Assembly (NCBI RefSeq): GCF_041438865.1
Contig: NZ_CP109450.1
Span: 620,001 to 684,000, forward strand
Origin: Streptomyces sp. NBC_01471
Lineage (GTDB): Bacteria; Actinomycetota; Actinomycetes; Streptomycetales; Streptomycetaceae
Length of the DNA: 64,000 nucleotides
Reading direction: 5' to 3'
The notes beneath the pieces are model-generated. The model was not told where the DNA came from. It did not search any database and saw only the letters and a program-made list of their open reading frames with translations. Shown one piece after another: positions 54,038 to 62,227 of this stretch. Position 1 is the first letter of the stretch. Every line of letters starts with the position of its first letter. The translations under genes and the position numbers were made by a program.

Positions 54038-54713
54038 CGCCGGCATCGGTATCGACAGCCGCGACCCCGGAGTGAGCACCCTCCTCCGGGGATGAAGCCC
54101 GTGTTACGGCATCACGAAATGAACGGCGGCCGGTCCCGGCCGCCCCACCCGGACGGGTCTCGTGGGCTGTCGGCCTGTTGTGGGCGTTCTCCCTGTTCAG
54201 AGCCGTGACGGCTGCCCTCCCCCGGTACCGGCCACCCCGGCTCCGCCCCCTGTTCACACACCCCGGACGCGCATTGACGCCGACTGCCGCGCGTGGGTTA
54301 CTGACGCCGGACCGGCCCGGTGATCCCCCGCCGGTCCGGCGGCCACGATCCGCGTGTGCCGCCCGTTTCACCGAGCGCGCCCCGGGCGGCGCCCGTACGG
54401 CAGAGAGAACCAGGGTGACCAGCATGGAGAGCGCACCGGAGAGGACGGCGACCGTCAGCCGCCTCCGCTGCGCCGTGCCGCACCCCGGCTCCGCGCGTAC
54501 GCAGTCACCCGTGGGCCACCCCTGTCGCTCGTGTACCGGCGGGCTACCGGCCGGCGCTCCGCACCGCGGCCGCTGACAGCCCGGACAGAGCCCGCCCCCC
54601 AGGTCCCCCGCCTTCCCCATTCCGCCTCTCCCGGCACTCAGCCCGGCGCCGCCGGCTCGGCGCGACCGTGCCGGCATCCGCGGTCCGGCCACTTCTTGAT
54701 CTCTGGAGTACCC
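54038..54713. other. 676-bp region without a confident gene, upstream of the amino-acid ABC operon
   Basis: Contains a GC-rich hairpin (54125-54144: GGCGGCCG and CGGCCGCC around GTCC), a second with 10-bp arms GCCGGACCGG/CCGGTCCGGC (54306-54340), and short frames only. Long frames that cross it on the minus strand lack family motifs. It may be the transcribed leader of the operon that starts at 54714. Confidence 0.5.
54092..54208 (+). other. Possible cysteine-rich leader peptide ORF (38 codons)
   Basis: Starts ATGAAGCCCGTG and ends CCGTGA. The peptide's last third reads LSACCGRSPCSEP, with three cysteines, all as TGT, a rare codon in this genome, and an early TTA leucine. No strong Shine-Dalgarno sequence. 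Cysteine-rich leaders regulate some sulfur operons, and the operon downstream looks sulfur-related, but it is 505 bp away. Speculative. Confidence 0.2.
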
Positions 54714-55745
54714 ATGCCCGAGACGTCCGCGCCTCCGGACGAGCCGGTGACCGCCGGCTCAGCGCCCGTTCCACCCGGACAGCCTCCGGCAGGCCCGGAC
54801 GCCGGACCCGACGGCCCGGTGCGCGACCCACGTCTCGCCGCCGAGCGGGTGCTGCCGCTGCGCCACCCATGGCGCTGGGTGCTGACGGCCGTGGTCCTGG
54901 TCCTGGTCGCCCAGTTCGTCCACGGTCTGGTGAGCAACCCGTTCTACCAGTGGAGCCGGTTCTCGTACTGGCTCTTCCGCCCGGTGGTGCTCGACGGGCT
55001 GGTGATCACCCTCGAAGTCGCCGCGCTCAGCGCTGTGGCCGGGCTCGTCGGCGGGGTGATCCTCGCACTCTGCAGGCTCTCCCCCAATCCGGTGCTCAGG
55101 TCGGTCTCCTGGGTCTACATCTGGCTGTTGCGCTCCGTGCCGCTGATCGTCGTCCTGCTGTTCCTGTACAACTTCAGTGCGCTGTACCGGACTCTGAGCC
55201 TGGGCGTCCCGTTCGGACCGTCCTTCTTCCGTTTCGACGAGTCCCATCTCGCCACGGACCTGGTGGTCGCCGTCGTCGGCCTGAGCCTCAACGAGGCCGC
55301 GTACGCCGCCGAGGTGGTCAGGTCAGGTGTGCTCTCCGTCGACCAGGGGCAGCACGAGGCGGCCTCCTCCCTCGGGCTGCCGCGCGGATTCCAGTTCCGG
55401 CGCATCGTGTTCCCGCAGGCCCTGCGGGTCATCGTGCCCACGTACGTCAACCAGCTGATCGGCCTGGTCAAGAGCACCTCGCTGGTCTTCTACGTCTCCC
55501 TGCTCGACCTCTTCGGCACCGTGCAGAGCCTGGGCAGCACGTACCCGGGGGACGTCGTGCCGCTGCTGCTCGTGGCCACCTTCTGGTACATCGTCCTGAC
55601 GAGCGCCGTCTCGGTGGTCCAGTTCTATGTGGAGCGTCACTACTCACGGGGCGCGCTGCGCACCGTACCTCCCACGCCGCTGCAGAAGGTCCGTTCCGGG
55701 ATCCGCGGCGCCCGTGCCCGGATCGCGATCGGAGCGGGCATATGA
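54714..55745 (+). CDS. Amino-acid ABC transporter permease (HisM/GlnP type)
   Basis: 343 residues from ATG 54714, with TGGAG upstream. A ~55-residue Pro/Ala/Gly-rich N-terminus precedes five to six membrane helices. Polar-amino-acid permease signs: VVLDGLVITLEVAALSAVAG, WLLRSVPLIVVLLFLYNFSA, LNEAAYAAEVVRSGVLSVDQ, and the coupling loop GQHEAASSLGLPRGFQFRRI with VFPQALRVIVPTYVNQL. It imports an amino acid or derivative. It is coupled to the ATPase gene by an ATGA overlap. Confidence 0.93.
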   Translation: MPETSAPPDEPVTAGSAPVPPGQPPAGPDAGPDGPVRDPRLAAERVLPLRHPWRWVLTAVVLVLVAQFVHGLVSNPFYQWSRFSYWLFRPVVLDGLVITLEVAALSAVAGLVGGVILALCRLSPNPVLRSVSWVYIWLLRSVPLIVVLLFLYNFSALYRTLSLGVPFGPSFFRFDESHLATDLVVAVVGLSLNEAAYAAEVVRSGVLSVDQGQHEAASSLGLPRGFQFRRIVFPQALRVIVPTYVNQLIGLVKSTSLVFYVSLLDLFGTVQSLGSTYPGDVVPLLLVATFWYIVLTSAVSVVQFYVERHYSRGALRTVPPTPLQKVRSGIRGARARIAIGAGI

Positions 55746-56572
55746 GTGCCGCCGCACCCGGGACCGCACCGCTGGCCGCACAGCGGACCGAGGAGGCTCC
55801 CGTCCGCTCGGCGCCGGTGGCCGTGGAGATCCACCGGGCGCACAAGTGGTTCGGGGAGCACCAGGTCCTGCGCGGTATCGATCTGACGGTGGAACCCGGC
55901 TCGGTCACTGTCGTCATCGGGCCGTCCGGGTCCGGCAAGTCGACACTGCTGCGCGCCGTGAACCATCTGGAGAAGCTGGACATCGGCCATGTGACGGTCG
56001 GCGGCGAAGCCATCGGCGTACGGCACTTCCGCGGCCGGCTCAAGGAACTGGCCGAGCGCACGATCCGGGCCCAGCGCAGCCGCATCGGCTTCGTCTTCCA
56101 GCACTTCAACCTGTTCCCGAACCTGACGGTCCTGGAGAACGTCGCAGCGGCGCCGACCGCCATCGGCCGCACCGACCGCGAGGGCGGCCGGGCCCTGGCC
56201 CGCGCTCTGCTGGAGCGGGTGGGCCTCGCCGACAAGGCGGGCTCGTATCCCCGCCAGCTGTCCGGCGGCCAGCAGCAGCGGGTGGCCATCGCACGGGCGC
56301 TGGCCCTCGAACCGGGGGTGATCCTCTTCGACGAGCCGACCTCGGCGCTCGACCCGGAGCTCGTCGGCGAAGTCCTCTCCGTGATCAAGGAGTTGGCGAC
56401 CGGAGGGACCACGCTGATCGTGGTGACCCACGAGATCGGGTTCGCCCGCGAGGTCGCCGACCAGGTCGTCTTCCTCGACCAGGGGCGCATCGTCGAGCAG
56501 GGGCCGCCCGGTCAGGTACTGGACCACCCCCGCGAGGCCCGGACCCGGGAGTTCCTCGGCAAGGTTCCCTGA
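55742..56572 (+). CDS. Amino-acid ABC transporter ATP-binding protein
   Basis: 276 residues. The N-terminal extension of ~25 residues is followed by HRAHKWFGEHQVLRGIDLTV. Walker A VIGPSGSGKSTLLRAVNHLE, Q-loop GFVFQHFNLFPNLTVLENVA, signature LSGGQQQRVAIARALALEP, Walker B ILFDEPTSALDPELVGEVL and switch VVTHEIGFAREVADQ are all standard for the polar-amino-acid (GlnQ/HisP) group. It overlaps the permease stop by 4 bp. Confidence 0.95.
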   Translation: MSAAAPGTAPLAAQRTEEAPVRSAPVAVEIHRAHKWFGEHQVLRGIDLTVEPGSVTVVIGPSGSGKSTLLRAVNHLEKLDIGHVTVGGEAIGVRHFRGRLKELAERTIRAQRSRIGFVFQHFNLFPNLTVLENVAAAPTAIGRTDREGGRALARALLERVGLADKAGSYPRQLSGGQQQRVAIARALALEPGVILFDEPTSALDPELVGEVLSVIKELATGGTTLIVVTHEIGFAREVADQVVFLDQGRIVEQGPPGQVLDHPREARTREFLGKVP

Positions 56573-56646
56573 TCACCCGTCACCTTCCTTCGTCCCGCGT
56601 ACGCCTGCCGCCCGCCACCACCGCACCCACCTCCAAGGAATCCGAC

Positions 56647-57669
56647 ATGCCCCGCCGCCGCTCGCCCCTGTCCACTCTCGCCGCCGCCGGCACCGTTCTC
56701 GCCCTGGCCGCCGGGCTCAGCGCCTGCGGTGGCAGCAGCACCAAGGACGGGTCCGGCTCACCGGTCGCCGCGGCCAAGGGGTCGGTGGTCATCGGCGCGG
56801 TCTCGAACGGGGCCGCCAAGCAGACCACCCTGCACGTCCCCGAGGTGGCCGCGATCCGGTCGCAGCTGCCCAAGTCCGTCACCGCGGACGGGAAGCTGAC
56901 CATCGGGCTGGGCATGCTCCCGGCCGGTTCGGCGCCACTCGGGTACGTCGGCGACGACCAGAAGACCGTGACCGGGTCCGAGCCCGACCTCGGCAGGCTG
57001 GTCGCATCCGTCCTCGGTCTGCGCCCCGACGTGAAGAACTCGACGTGGGAGAACCTGTTCGTCGGGATCGACAGCGGGCGCACCGAGGCGGGCTTCTCCA
57101 ACATCACCGACACCGAGGAGCGGAAGAAGAAGTACGAGTTCGCCTGCTACCGCGAGGACAATCTCGGCTTCGAGGTGCGCAAGGACTCCAGCTGGAACTT
57201 CGACGGCACGTACAAGAGCCTGGCGGGCAGGACCGTCGCGGTGGGCGCGGGAACCAACCAGGAGAAGCTCCTGCTCGAATGGCGGGACAAGCTGGCGGCC
57301 GCGGGCAAGAAGCTGACGGTGAAGTACTACCAGGAGAGCAACAGCACCTATCTGGCGCTCAATTCGAAGAAGATCGACGCGTACTTCGGCCCGAACCCGA
57401 GCCTCTCGTACCACATCACCCGTACGGCTTCGACCCCGCAGGCGACCCGCAGCGCAGGCACGTTCTCGGGCGCCGGGGCCTCGTTGCAGGGGCTGATCTG
57501 CGCGACCGCCAAGAAGGGCAGCGGCCTCGCGAAGCCACTGGCCGAAGCCATCAACTACCTGATCGAGCACGGCCAGTACGCCACGTGGCTACAGGCGTGG
57601 AACCTCAGGAACGAGGCCGTGAAGACCGCCGAGGTCAACCCGCCCGGCCTGCCCGTCACCAACTCCTGA
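56647..57669 (+). CDS. Amino-acid ABC transporter substrate-binding lipoprotein
   Basis: 340 residues. The signal peptide MPRRRSPLSTLAAAGTVLAL leads to lipobox LSAC (Cys ~27). The family-3 solute-binding fold shows KLTIGLGMLPAGSAPLGYVG, VTGSEPDLGRLVASVLGL, VKNSTWENLFVGIDSGRTEA and GFSNITDTEERKKKYEFACY. The WENLFVGIDSGR segment is the ligand-contact region. An unusually long ~50-residue insert precedes the usual start of the domain. Third gene of the transporter operon, 74 bp after the ATPase. Confidence 0.93.
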   Translation: MPRRRSPLSTLAAAGTVLALAAGLSACGGSSTKDGSGSPVAAAKGSVVIGAVSNGAAKQTTLHVPEVAAIRSQLPKSVTADGKLTIGLGMLPAGSAPLGYVGDDQKTVTGSEPDLGRLVASVLGLRPDVKNSTWENLFVGIDSGRTEAGFSNITDTEERKKKYEFACYREDNLGFEVRKDSSWNFDGTYKSLAGRTVAVGAGTNQEKLLLEWRDKLAAAGKKLTVKYYQESNSTYLALNSKKIDAYFGPNPSLSYHITRTASTPQATRSAGTFSGAGASLQGLICATAKKGSGLAKPLAEAINYLIEHGQYATWLQAWNLRNEAVKTAEVNPPGLPVTNS

Positions 57670-57709
57670 GCCAGGTCACCGCCTTCCGGCAGCGAAGGCG
57701 TCCACCCCG

Positions 57710-57771
57710 GAGAGAAGCCCAGCGAGAAGCCCAGCGAGAAGCCCCGGAGAGAAACCCGGAGAGAAGAGAAG
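57710..57771. repeat. 12-bp tandem repeat, GAGAAGCCC unit
   Basis: Five consecutive 12-bp units, of the form CGAGAAGCCCAG, decaying into GAGAGAAACCCG and GAGAGAAG, in the 109-bp gap before the acetyltransferase gene. The last units carry GGAGAG and GAAGG, which are Shine-Dalgarno-like and abut the ATG at 57779. Confidence 0.8.
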
Positions 57772-57778
57772 GCGCTGT

Positions 57779-58549
57779 ATGTCCACCGAACTCCAGCCAC
57801 CGCGGCCCCTCCCGGTACCCGGCCCCGCGCCGTCCACCGGGCCGGCCCCGGCGCATCTGCTGGACAACGCCGCCTGGGCGGCGCTCGCCGGACCGCACCG
57901 GCGTTTCGCCGAGACGGTCGGTTCCGCCGCTCGCTACCGGACGGACGTCGCCCCCTTCGTCGCACTGGCGGATCCGGCGTCCCCCGCGGCCTGGGACGAC
58001 CTGGCCGTACTGGTCGGACCCGGTGAGCAGACCGCAGTCACCGGAGTCACAGCGGTGCCGGACGGCTGGGAGACGGTCCGCAGCGGTACCGGTGTCCAGC
58101 TCGTCGCCGACACCCTGCGCACGGCCCGCGATCCGGAAGCCGTCCGGCTGACCCCGGCCGACGTACCGGAGATGCTGGACCTGGTGAGTCGGACCAGACC
58201 CGGTCCCTTCCTCCCCCGCACGATCGAACTGGGCGCGTACTGGGGAATCCGGCGCGGCGGGCGGCTGGTGGCGATGGCCGGCGAGCGGCTCCGCCCGCCG
58301 GGCCACACCGAGATCAGCGCCGTCTGCACGGATGCCGGACACCGGGGCCAGGGGTTCGCCACCCGGCTGGTACGCCATGTCGCCGACGGTGTCAGGGACC
58401 GCGGGGACACCCCGTTCCTGCACGCGGCCGCCGAGAACGAGAACGCCATCCGGCTGTATCTGTCGATGGGCTTCGTGCTGCGCCGACGCAATCTGTTCGT
58501 TGTGGTCCGTGTCCCGGGAGGTGACTCCCCCGCCGTACCGGAGGACTGA
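57779..58549 (+). CDS. GNAT-family N-acetyltransferase of the ABC/monooxygenase operon
   Basis: 256 residues. The GNAT core is in the second half: VRLTPADVPEMLDLVSRTRP, GRLVAMAGERLRPPGHTEIS, the acetyl-CoA loop VCTDAGHRGQGFATRLVRHV and AAENENAIRLYLSMGFVLRR. The FR47-like type is indicated by EISAVCTD-x-x-HRGQG. Its position between an amino-acid importer and two FMN monooxygenases matches YxeL/SnaB-type enzymes that N-acetylate S-modified cysteines before oxidation. Function inferred from layout. Confidence 0.85.
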   Translation: MSTELQPPRPLPVPGPAPSTGPAPAHLLDNAAWAALAGPHRRFAETVGSAARYRTDVAPFVALADPASPAAWDDLAVLVGPGEQTAVTGVTAVPDGWETVRSGTGVQLVADTLRTARDPEAVRLTPADVPEMLDLVSRTRPGPFLPRTIELGAYWGIRRGGRLVAMAGERLRPPGHTEISAVCTDAGHRGQGFATRLVRHVADGVRDRGDTPFLHAAAENENAIRLYLSMGFVLRRRNLFVVVRVPGGDSPAVPED

Positions 58550-58626
58550 CTCCACGGGGCGGCCGCCCCGGACCACAGCTCCTCCCCCGCTCTCCCACCG
58601 TCCCTCAGGAAAGGCTCCCCGCGGAC

Positions 58627-59868
58627 ATGTCGCCCTCACCCACCCCTTCCTCTCCCCCCGCACCCCTGCACCTCGCCGTGGCGCTGGACGGCGCGGGCTG
58701 GCACCCCGCGTCCTGGCGCGACCCCCGGTCCCGCCCGGACCGGCTCTTCACCGCCGGCTACTGGCTGGAAGCCGTACAGGAGGCCGAACGGGGCCTCATC
58801 GACTTCGTGACCTTCGAGGACGCGCTGTCCCTCCAGTCCACCGACCCGGCCGGTGACGACCGGCGCACCGACCAGGTGCGCGGCCGGCTGGACGCGGTCC
58901 TGACCGCCTCCGCCGTGGCGCCGCTGACCCGGCACATCGGGCTCGTACCGACCGCGGTGGTCACCCACACCGAGCCCTTCCACCTGGCGAAGGCCGTCGC
59001 GACGCTGGACCACGTGAGCAGGGGGCGCGCCGGCGTCCGGGTGCGGGTCTCCGCGTCGGCGCACGAGGCGGCGCACTTCGGGCGCCGGACCCTGCCGGAG
59101 TTCCGCCCGCAGGACCTCGGACTCCCGGGCACACGGGAACTGGTCCGCGAACTGTTCGGCGAGGCCGCCGACTACGTCGAGGTGCTCCGCAGGCTCTGGG
59201 ACAGCTGGGAGGACGACGCCGAGATACGCGACAGCGCCACCGGGCGGTTCATCGACCGCGCGAAGCTGCACTACATCGACTTCGAGGGCGACCGGTTCAG
59301 CGTCAAGGGCCCTTCGATCACGCCGCGTTCGCCGCAGGGCCAGCCGCCGGTCACCGCGCTCGCCCACGCGTCCGTCCCGTACGGACTCGTGGCGAGCTCG
59401 GCGGACGTCGGGTACATCACCCCGCACGACGCCGCCGGCGCGCGAGCCGTCACCGACGAGATCCTGACCGCCCGGGACGACGCCGGACGGGGCGGGGACA
59501 CCATCCACGTCTTCGGGGACCTGGTGGTCTTCCTGGACGGGACGGCCGCCGCCGCGAAGGCCCGCAGGCAGCGGCTCGACGAGACCGCCGGTGCCCCGCT
59601 GACCAGCGACGCAGAGGTGTTCACCGGCACCCCGGCCGAACTCGCCGATCTGCTCGTCGACTGGCAGCGCGCGGGCCTGACCGGCTACCGGCTGCGCCCC
59701 GCCGTGACCGCCCACGACCTGCCCGCCATCAGCCGGGGCCTGGTCCCCGAACTCCAGAGCCGGGGCGCCTTCCGCCGCGCCTACGAGGCCGACTCGCTGC
59801 GCGGTCTGCTCGGCCTCGCCCGGCCCGCCAACCGTTACGCCCGGGTCCGGGCCGGAGGACAGTCATGA
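58627..59868 (+). CDS. LLM-class flavin-dependent oxidoreductase
   Basis: 413 residues. The luciferase-like TIM barrel starts PLHLAVALDGAGWHPASWRD, the form seen in NtaA/SnaA-like enzymes. RLDAVLTASAVAPLTRHIGL, FHLAKAVATLDHVSRGRAGV and LRRLWDSWEDDAEIRDSATG follow, and FSVKGPSITPRSPQGQPPV is the substrate/FMN loop. It needs FMNH2 from a separate reductase. Its stop overlaps the ATG of the next monooxygenase (ATGA). Probable role: oxidative cleavage of an imported, acetylated S- or N-compound. Confidence 0.9.
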   Translation: MSPSPTPSSPPAPLHLAVALDGAGWHPASWRDPRSRPDRLFTAGYWLEAVQEAERGLIDFVTFEDALSLQSTDPAGDDRRTDQVRGRLDAVLTASAVAPLTRHIGLVPTAVVTHTEPFHLAKAVATLDHVSRGRAGVRVRVSASAHEAAHFGRRTLPEFRPQDLGLPGTRELVRELFGEAADYVEVLRRLWDSWEDDAEIRDSATGRFIDRAKLHYIDFEGDRFSVKGPSITPRSPQGQPPVTALAHASVPYGLVASSADVGYITPHDAAGARAVTDEILTARDDAGRGGDTIHVFGDLVVFLDGTAAAAKARRQRLDETAGAPLTSDAEVFTGTPAELADLLVDWQRAGLTGYRLRPAVTAHDLPAISRGLVPELQSRGAFRRAYEADSLRGLLGLARPANRYARVRAGGQS

Positions 59869-61214
59869 GCGACACCCAGAAGCAGATCCACCTCGCCGCC
59901 CACTTCCCCGGGGTGAACAACACCACGGTCTGGAGCGACCCGGAGGCAGGCAGCCAGATCGACTTCGCCTCCTTCAGCCACTTCGCGCGCACCGCGGAAC
60001 GGGCCAAGTTCGACTTCCTGTTCCTGGCCGAAGGGCTGCGGCTCCGCGAGCAGGGCGGCGAGATCTACGACCTGGACGTGGTCGGCCGCCCCGACACCTT
60101 CACGGTGCTGGCCGCGCTGGCCGCGGTCACGGATCGGATCGGGCTCGCCGGGACGATCAACTCCACGTTCAACGAACCGTACGAGGTGGCACGGCAGTTC
60201 GCCTCCCTGGACCACCTGTCGGCCGGGCGGGCCGCGTGGAACGTCGTCACCTCCTGGGACGCCTTCACCGGGGAGAACTTCCGGCGCGGCGGCTTCCTCG
60301 CGGAGGCGGACCGCTACACCCGCGCCGAGCAGTTCCTCCGTACCGCCTGGAAGCTGTTCGACTCCTGGGCGGACGGGGAGGTCCTGGCCGACCGGGAGAG
60401 CGGCCGCTTCCTGCGGACTGCCGACGCAGGTACGTTCGCCCACCGCGACCAGCACTTCGACATCGCGGGCCGGTTCAACGTGCCGCGCTCTCCGCAGGGC
60501 CGGCCGGTGATCTTCCAGGCGGGCGACTCCGACCAGGGGCGGGAGTTCGCGGCGGCGACGGCGGACGCCATCTTCAGCAGGCACTCGGCGCCGGAGGCGG
60601 GCCGCGTCTTCTACCGCGACGTGAAGGGGCGGCTGGCCCGCCACGGACGGAAGCCGGACGAGCTGCTGATCCTGCCCGCGGCCACCTTCGTCCTGGGCGA
60701 CACCGACGCCGAGGCTGAGGACCGCGCCCACGAGGTCCGGCGCAGCCAGGTCAGCGGCCAGACCGCGATCAAGTTCCTGGAGCACGTCTGGAACAGGGAC
60801 CTGTCCGGTTACGACCCGGACGGGCCGCTGCCCGACATCGACCCCGACACAGGTGAGCACACGGTGGCGCGGGGCCGGGCGAGCGTGCGGATGGTGCGTG
60901 ATCCGCTGGCAACGGCGTCCGAGTGGCGGCAGCGGGCGAAGGCGGAAGGGCTCTCCATCCGGGAGCTGGTGATCGAGACCAGCGCCCGGCAGACGTTCAT
61001 CGGTTCGCCCGCCACGGTCGCCGCCGCGGTGAACGCCGCCGTGCAGAGCGAGGCGTCCGACGGGTTCATCCTGGCCCCGCATCTGGTCCCCGGCGGGCTG
61101 GACGAGTTCGCCGCCACGGTGGTGCCGCTGCTCCAGGAGCGCGGGGTGTTCCGTACCGAGTACGAGGGTTCGACGCTCCGCGACCATCTCGGGCTGCGCA
61201 CACCTGGCGCCTGA
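59865..61214 (+). CDS. NtaA/SnaA/DszA-family FMN-dependent monooxygenase
   Basis: 449 residues, the usual length for this family. QIHLAAHFPGVNNTTVWSDP, FDFLFLAEGLRLREQGG, FTVLAALAAVTDRIGLAGTI, VARQFASLDHLSAGRAAWNV, VTSWDAFTGENFRRGGFLAE and FQAGDSDQGREFAAATADAI are its hallmark boxes. Members cleave nitrilotriacetate, S-modified cysteines, dibenzothiophene sulfone or dimethyl sulfide with FMNH2 and oxygen. It is the last gene of the operon and is coupled to the previous monooxygenase. A substrate in the S-alkyl-cysteine class is the best guess from context. Confidence 0.93.
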   Translation: MSDTQKQIHLAAHFPGVNNTTVWSDPEAGSQIDFASFSHFARTAERAKFDFLFLAEGLRLREQGGEIYDLDVVGRPDTFTVLAALAAVTDRIGLAGTINSTFNEPYEVARQFASLDHLSAGRAAWNVVTSWDAFTGENFRRGGFLAEADRYTRAEQFLRTAWKLFDSWADGEVLADRESGRFLRTADAGTFAHRDQHFDIAGRFNVPRSPQGRPVIFQAGDSDQGREFAAATADAIFSRHSAPEAGRVFYRDVKGRLARHGRKPDELLILPAATFVLGDTDAEAEDRAHEVRRSQVSGQTAIKFLEHVWNRDLSGYDPDGPLPDIDPDTGEHTVARGRASVRMVRDPLATASEWRQRAKAEGLSIRELVIETSARQTFIGSPATVAAAVNAAVQSEASDGFILAPHLVPGGLDEFAATVVPLLQERGVFRTEYEGSTLRDHLGLRTPGA

Positions 61215-61265
61215 CCCTCTCCGCGTGCAGGAGCAACGGGCCTTCACCGAGCGGCTGTCGGCCGG

Positions 61266-62138
61266 TCAACGCACGTCGTGGCGGGTCAGCTCCTCGCTCA
61301 GGAAGGTGCTCAGGGCGATGGGGTCCCGGCCGAGCAGCGTCGCCAGCGTCGGGTCGACGGCAGCGAATTCACCGGCGCGGGCGGCGGCGAAGATGCCCAG
61401 CAGCTGTTCCGCCGCCTCGGCCGGGACACCGTTTCCCGTCAGTTGCTGCCTGAACTGGTCGTCGGTGACGGTGCTCCTCGGGATGGCCCGGCCGGTGACC
61501 TCGGTGGCGATGCGGGCGAGGTCGGCGAAGGTCAGCGCCTGCGCCCCGGTGAGCGGCGGCGTAGGACCGTCGAAGCGCCCTTCGTCGGCCAGGATGACGG
61601 CCGCCGCATCGGCGAGGTCGGCGAGCGTGGTCCAGCTGACCGGCCCGTCCGCGGGGAGCGCGACCTCGCCGGCCTCCAGGCCGTGGCCTGCCAGCTGCAT
61701 CGCACTGGCCGCATAGAAACCGTTGCGCAGCGAGGTGGACGGCACGCCGGACGCACGCAGCGCTTCCTCGGTGGCGGCATGGTCGCGGCAGGCCTGGAAA
61801 CGCGACGAGGGGCTGGCGCCGATCTGGCTGGTGTAGAGAATCCGGCGGGCGCCCGCCGCGACGGCCCCGTCGATCGCGGCCAGGTGCTGCCGTACGGTCT
61901 CCTCGCCCATCTTGTCGACAGAGACGATCAGCACCTGGGACGCACCCTCGAAGGCATGGCTGAGGCTGTCCGGGTCCGTGAAGCTGCCGTACCGCACCCG
62001 CACCCCCCGGTCGGCGAACAACTGCGCCTTGTGCGGGTCTCTGACGCTCACACCCACGCGGTCCGCAGGGACGCGCGTCAGCAGCCTCTCGACGATCCGG
62101 CGTCCTAGCCGTCCGCTGGCTCCGGTCACGATGATCAT
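61266..62138 (-). CDS. NmrA-like NAD(P)-binding reductase (QOR2/SDR_a5 type)
   Basis: 290 residues of atypical short-chain-dehydrogenase fold. The start MIIVTGASGRLGRRIVERLL has the G-A-S-G-x-x-G motif. VRVRYGSFTDPDSLSHAFEG, VLIVSVDKMGEETVRQH, ILYTSQIGASPSSRF and STSLRNGFYAASAMQLAG match quinone-oxidoreductase-2-like NmrA proteins; the YxxxK pair is absent, as usual in this subgroup. It probably acts as an NADPH-dependent quinone or small-molecule reductase. It is divergent from a TetR gene. Confidence 0.88.
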   Translation of the reverse strand: MIIVTGASGRLGRRIVERLLTRVPADRVGVSVRDPHKAQLFADRGVRVRYGSFTDPDSLSHAFEGASQVLIVSVDKMGEETVRQHLAAIDGAVAAGARRILYTSQIGASPSSRFQACRDHAATEEALRASGVPSTSLRNGFYAASAMQLAGHGLEAGEVALPADGPVSWTTLADLADAAAVILADEGRFDGPTPPLTGAQALTFADLARIATEVTGRAIPRSTVTDDQFRQQLTGNGVPAEAAEQLLGIFAAARAGEFAAVDPTLATLLGRDPIALSTFLSEELTRHDVR

Positions 62139-62179
62139 GGTGCACTCCAGCGCTTGTTTCCAGTGGAATCCATTTTAGA

Positions 62180-62192
62180 GTATCACTGATAA
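62180..62192. promoter_or_regulatory. TetR operator, site 1
   Basis: GTATCACTGATAA, containing TATCA/TGATA around C, in the gap between divergent reductase and TetR genes. Matches site 2 at 10 of 13 positions. Confidence 0.65.
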
Positions 62193-62214
62193 TGCCGGGG
62201 GAACCGCCCGGACG

Positions 62215-62227
62215 GTATCGTTGATAC
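62215..62227. promoter_or_regulatory. TetR operator, site 2, abutting the start codon
   Basis: GTATC/GATAC around GTT (perfect 5-bp arms), ending one base before the TetR ATG at 62228. No Shine-Dalgarno sequence fits between, so this mRNA may be leaderless and the site would block transcription start directly. Confidence 0.65.

Noticed and set aside
53898..54692. A 264-codon minus-strand frame in the region before the ABC operon
   Set aside because: Arg/Gly-rich composition, no motif, and it overlaps the MarR 3' end; not supported as a gene.
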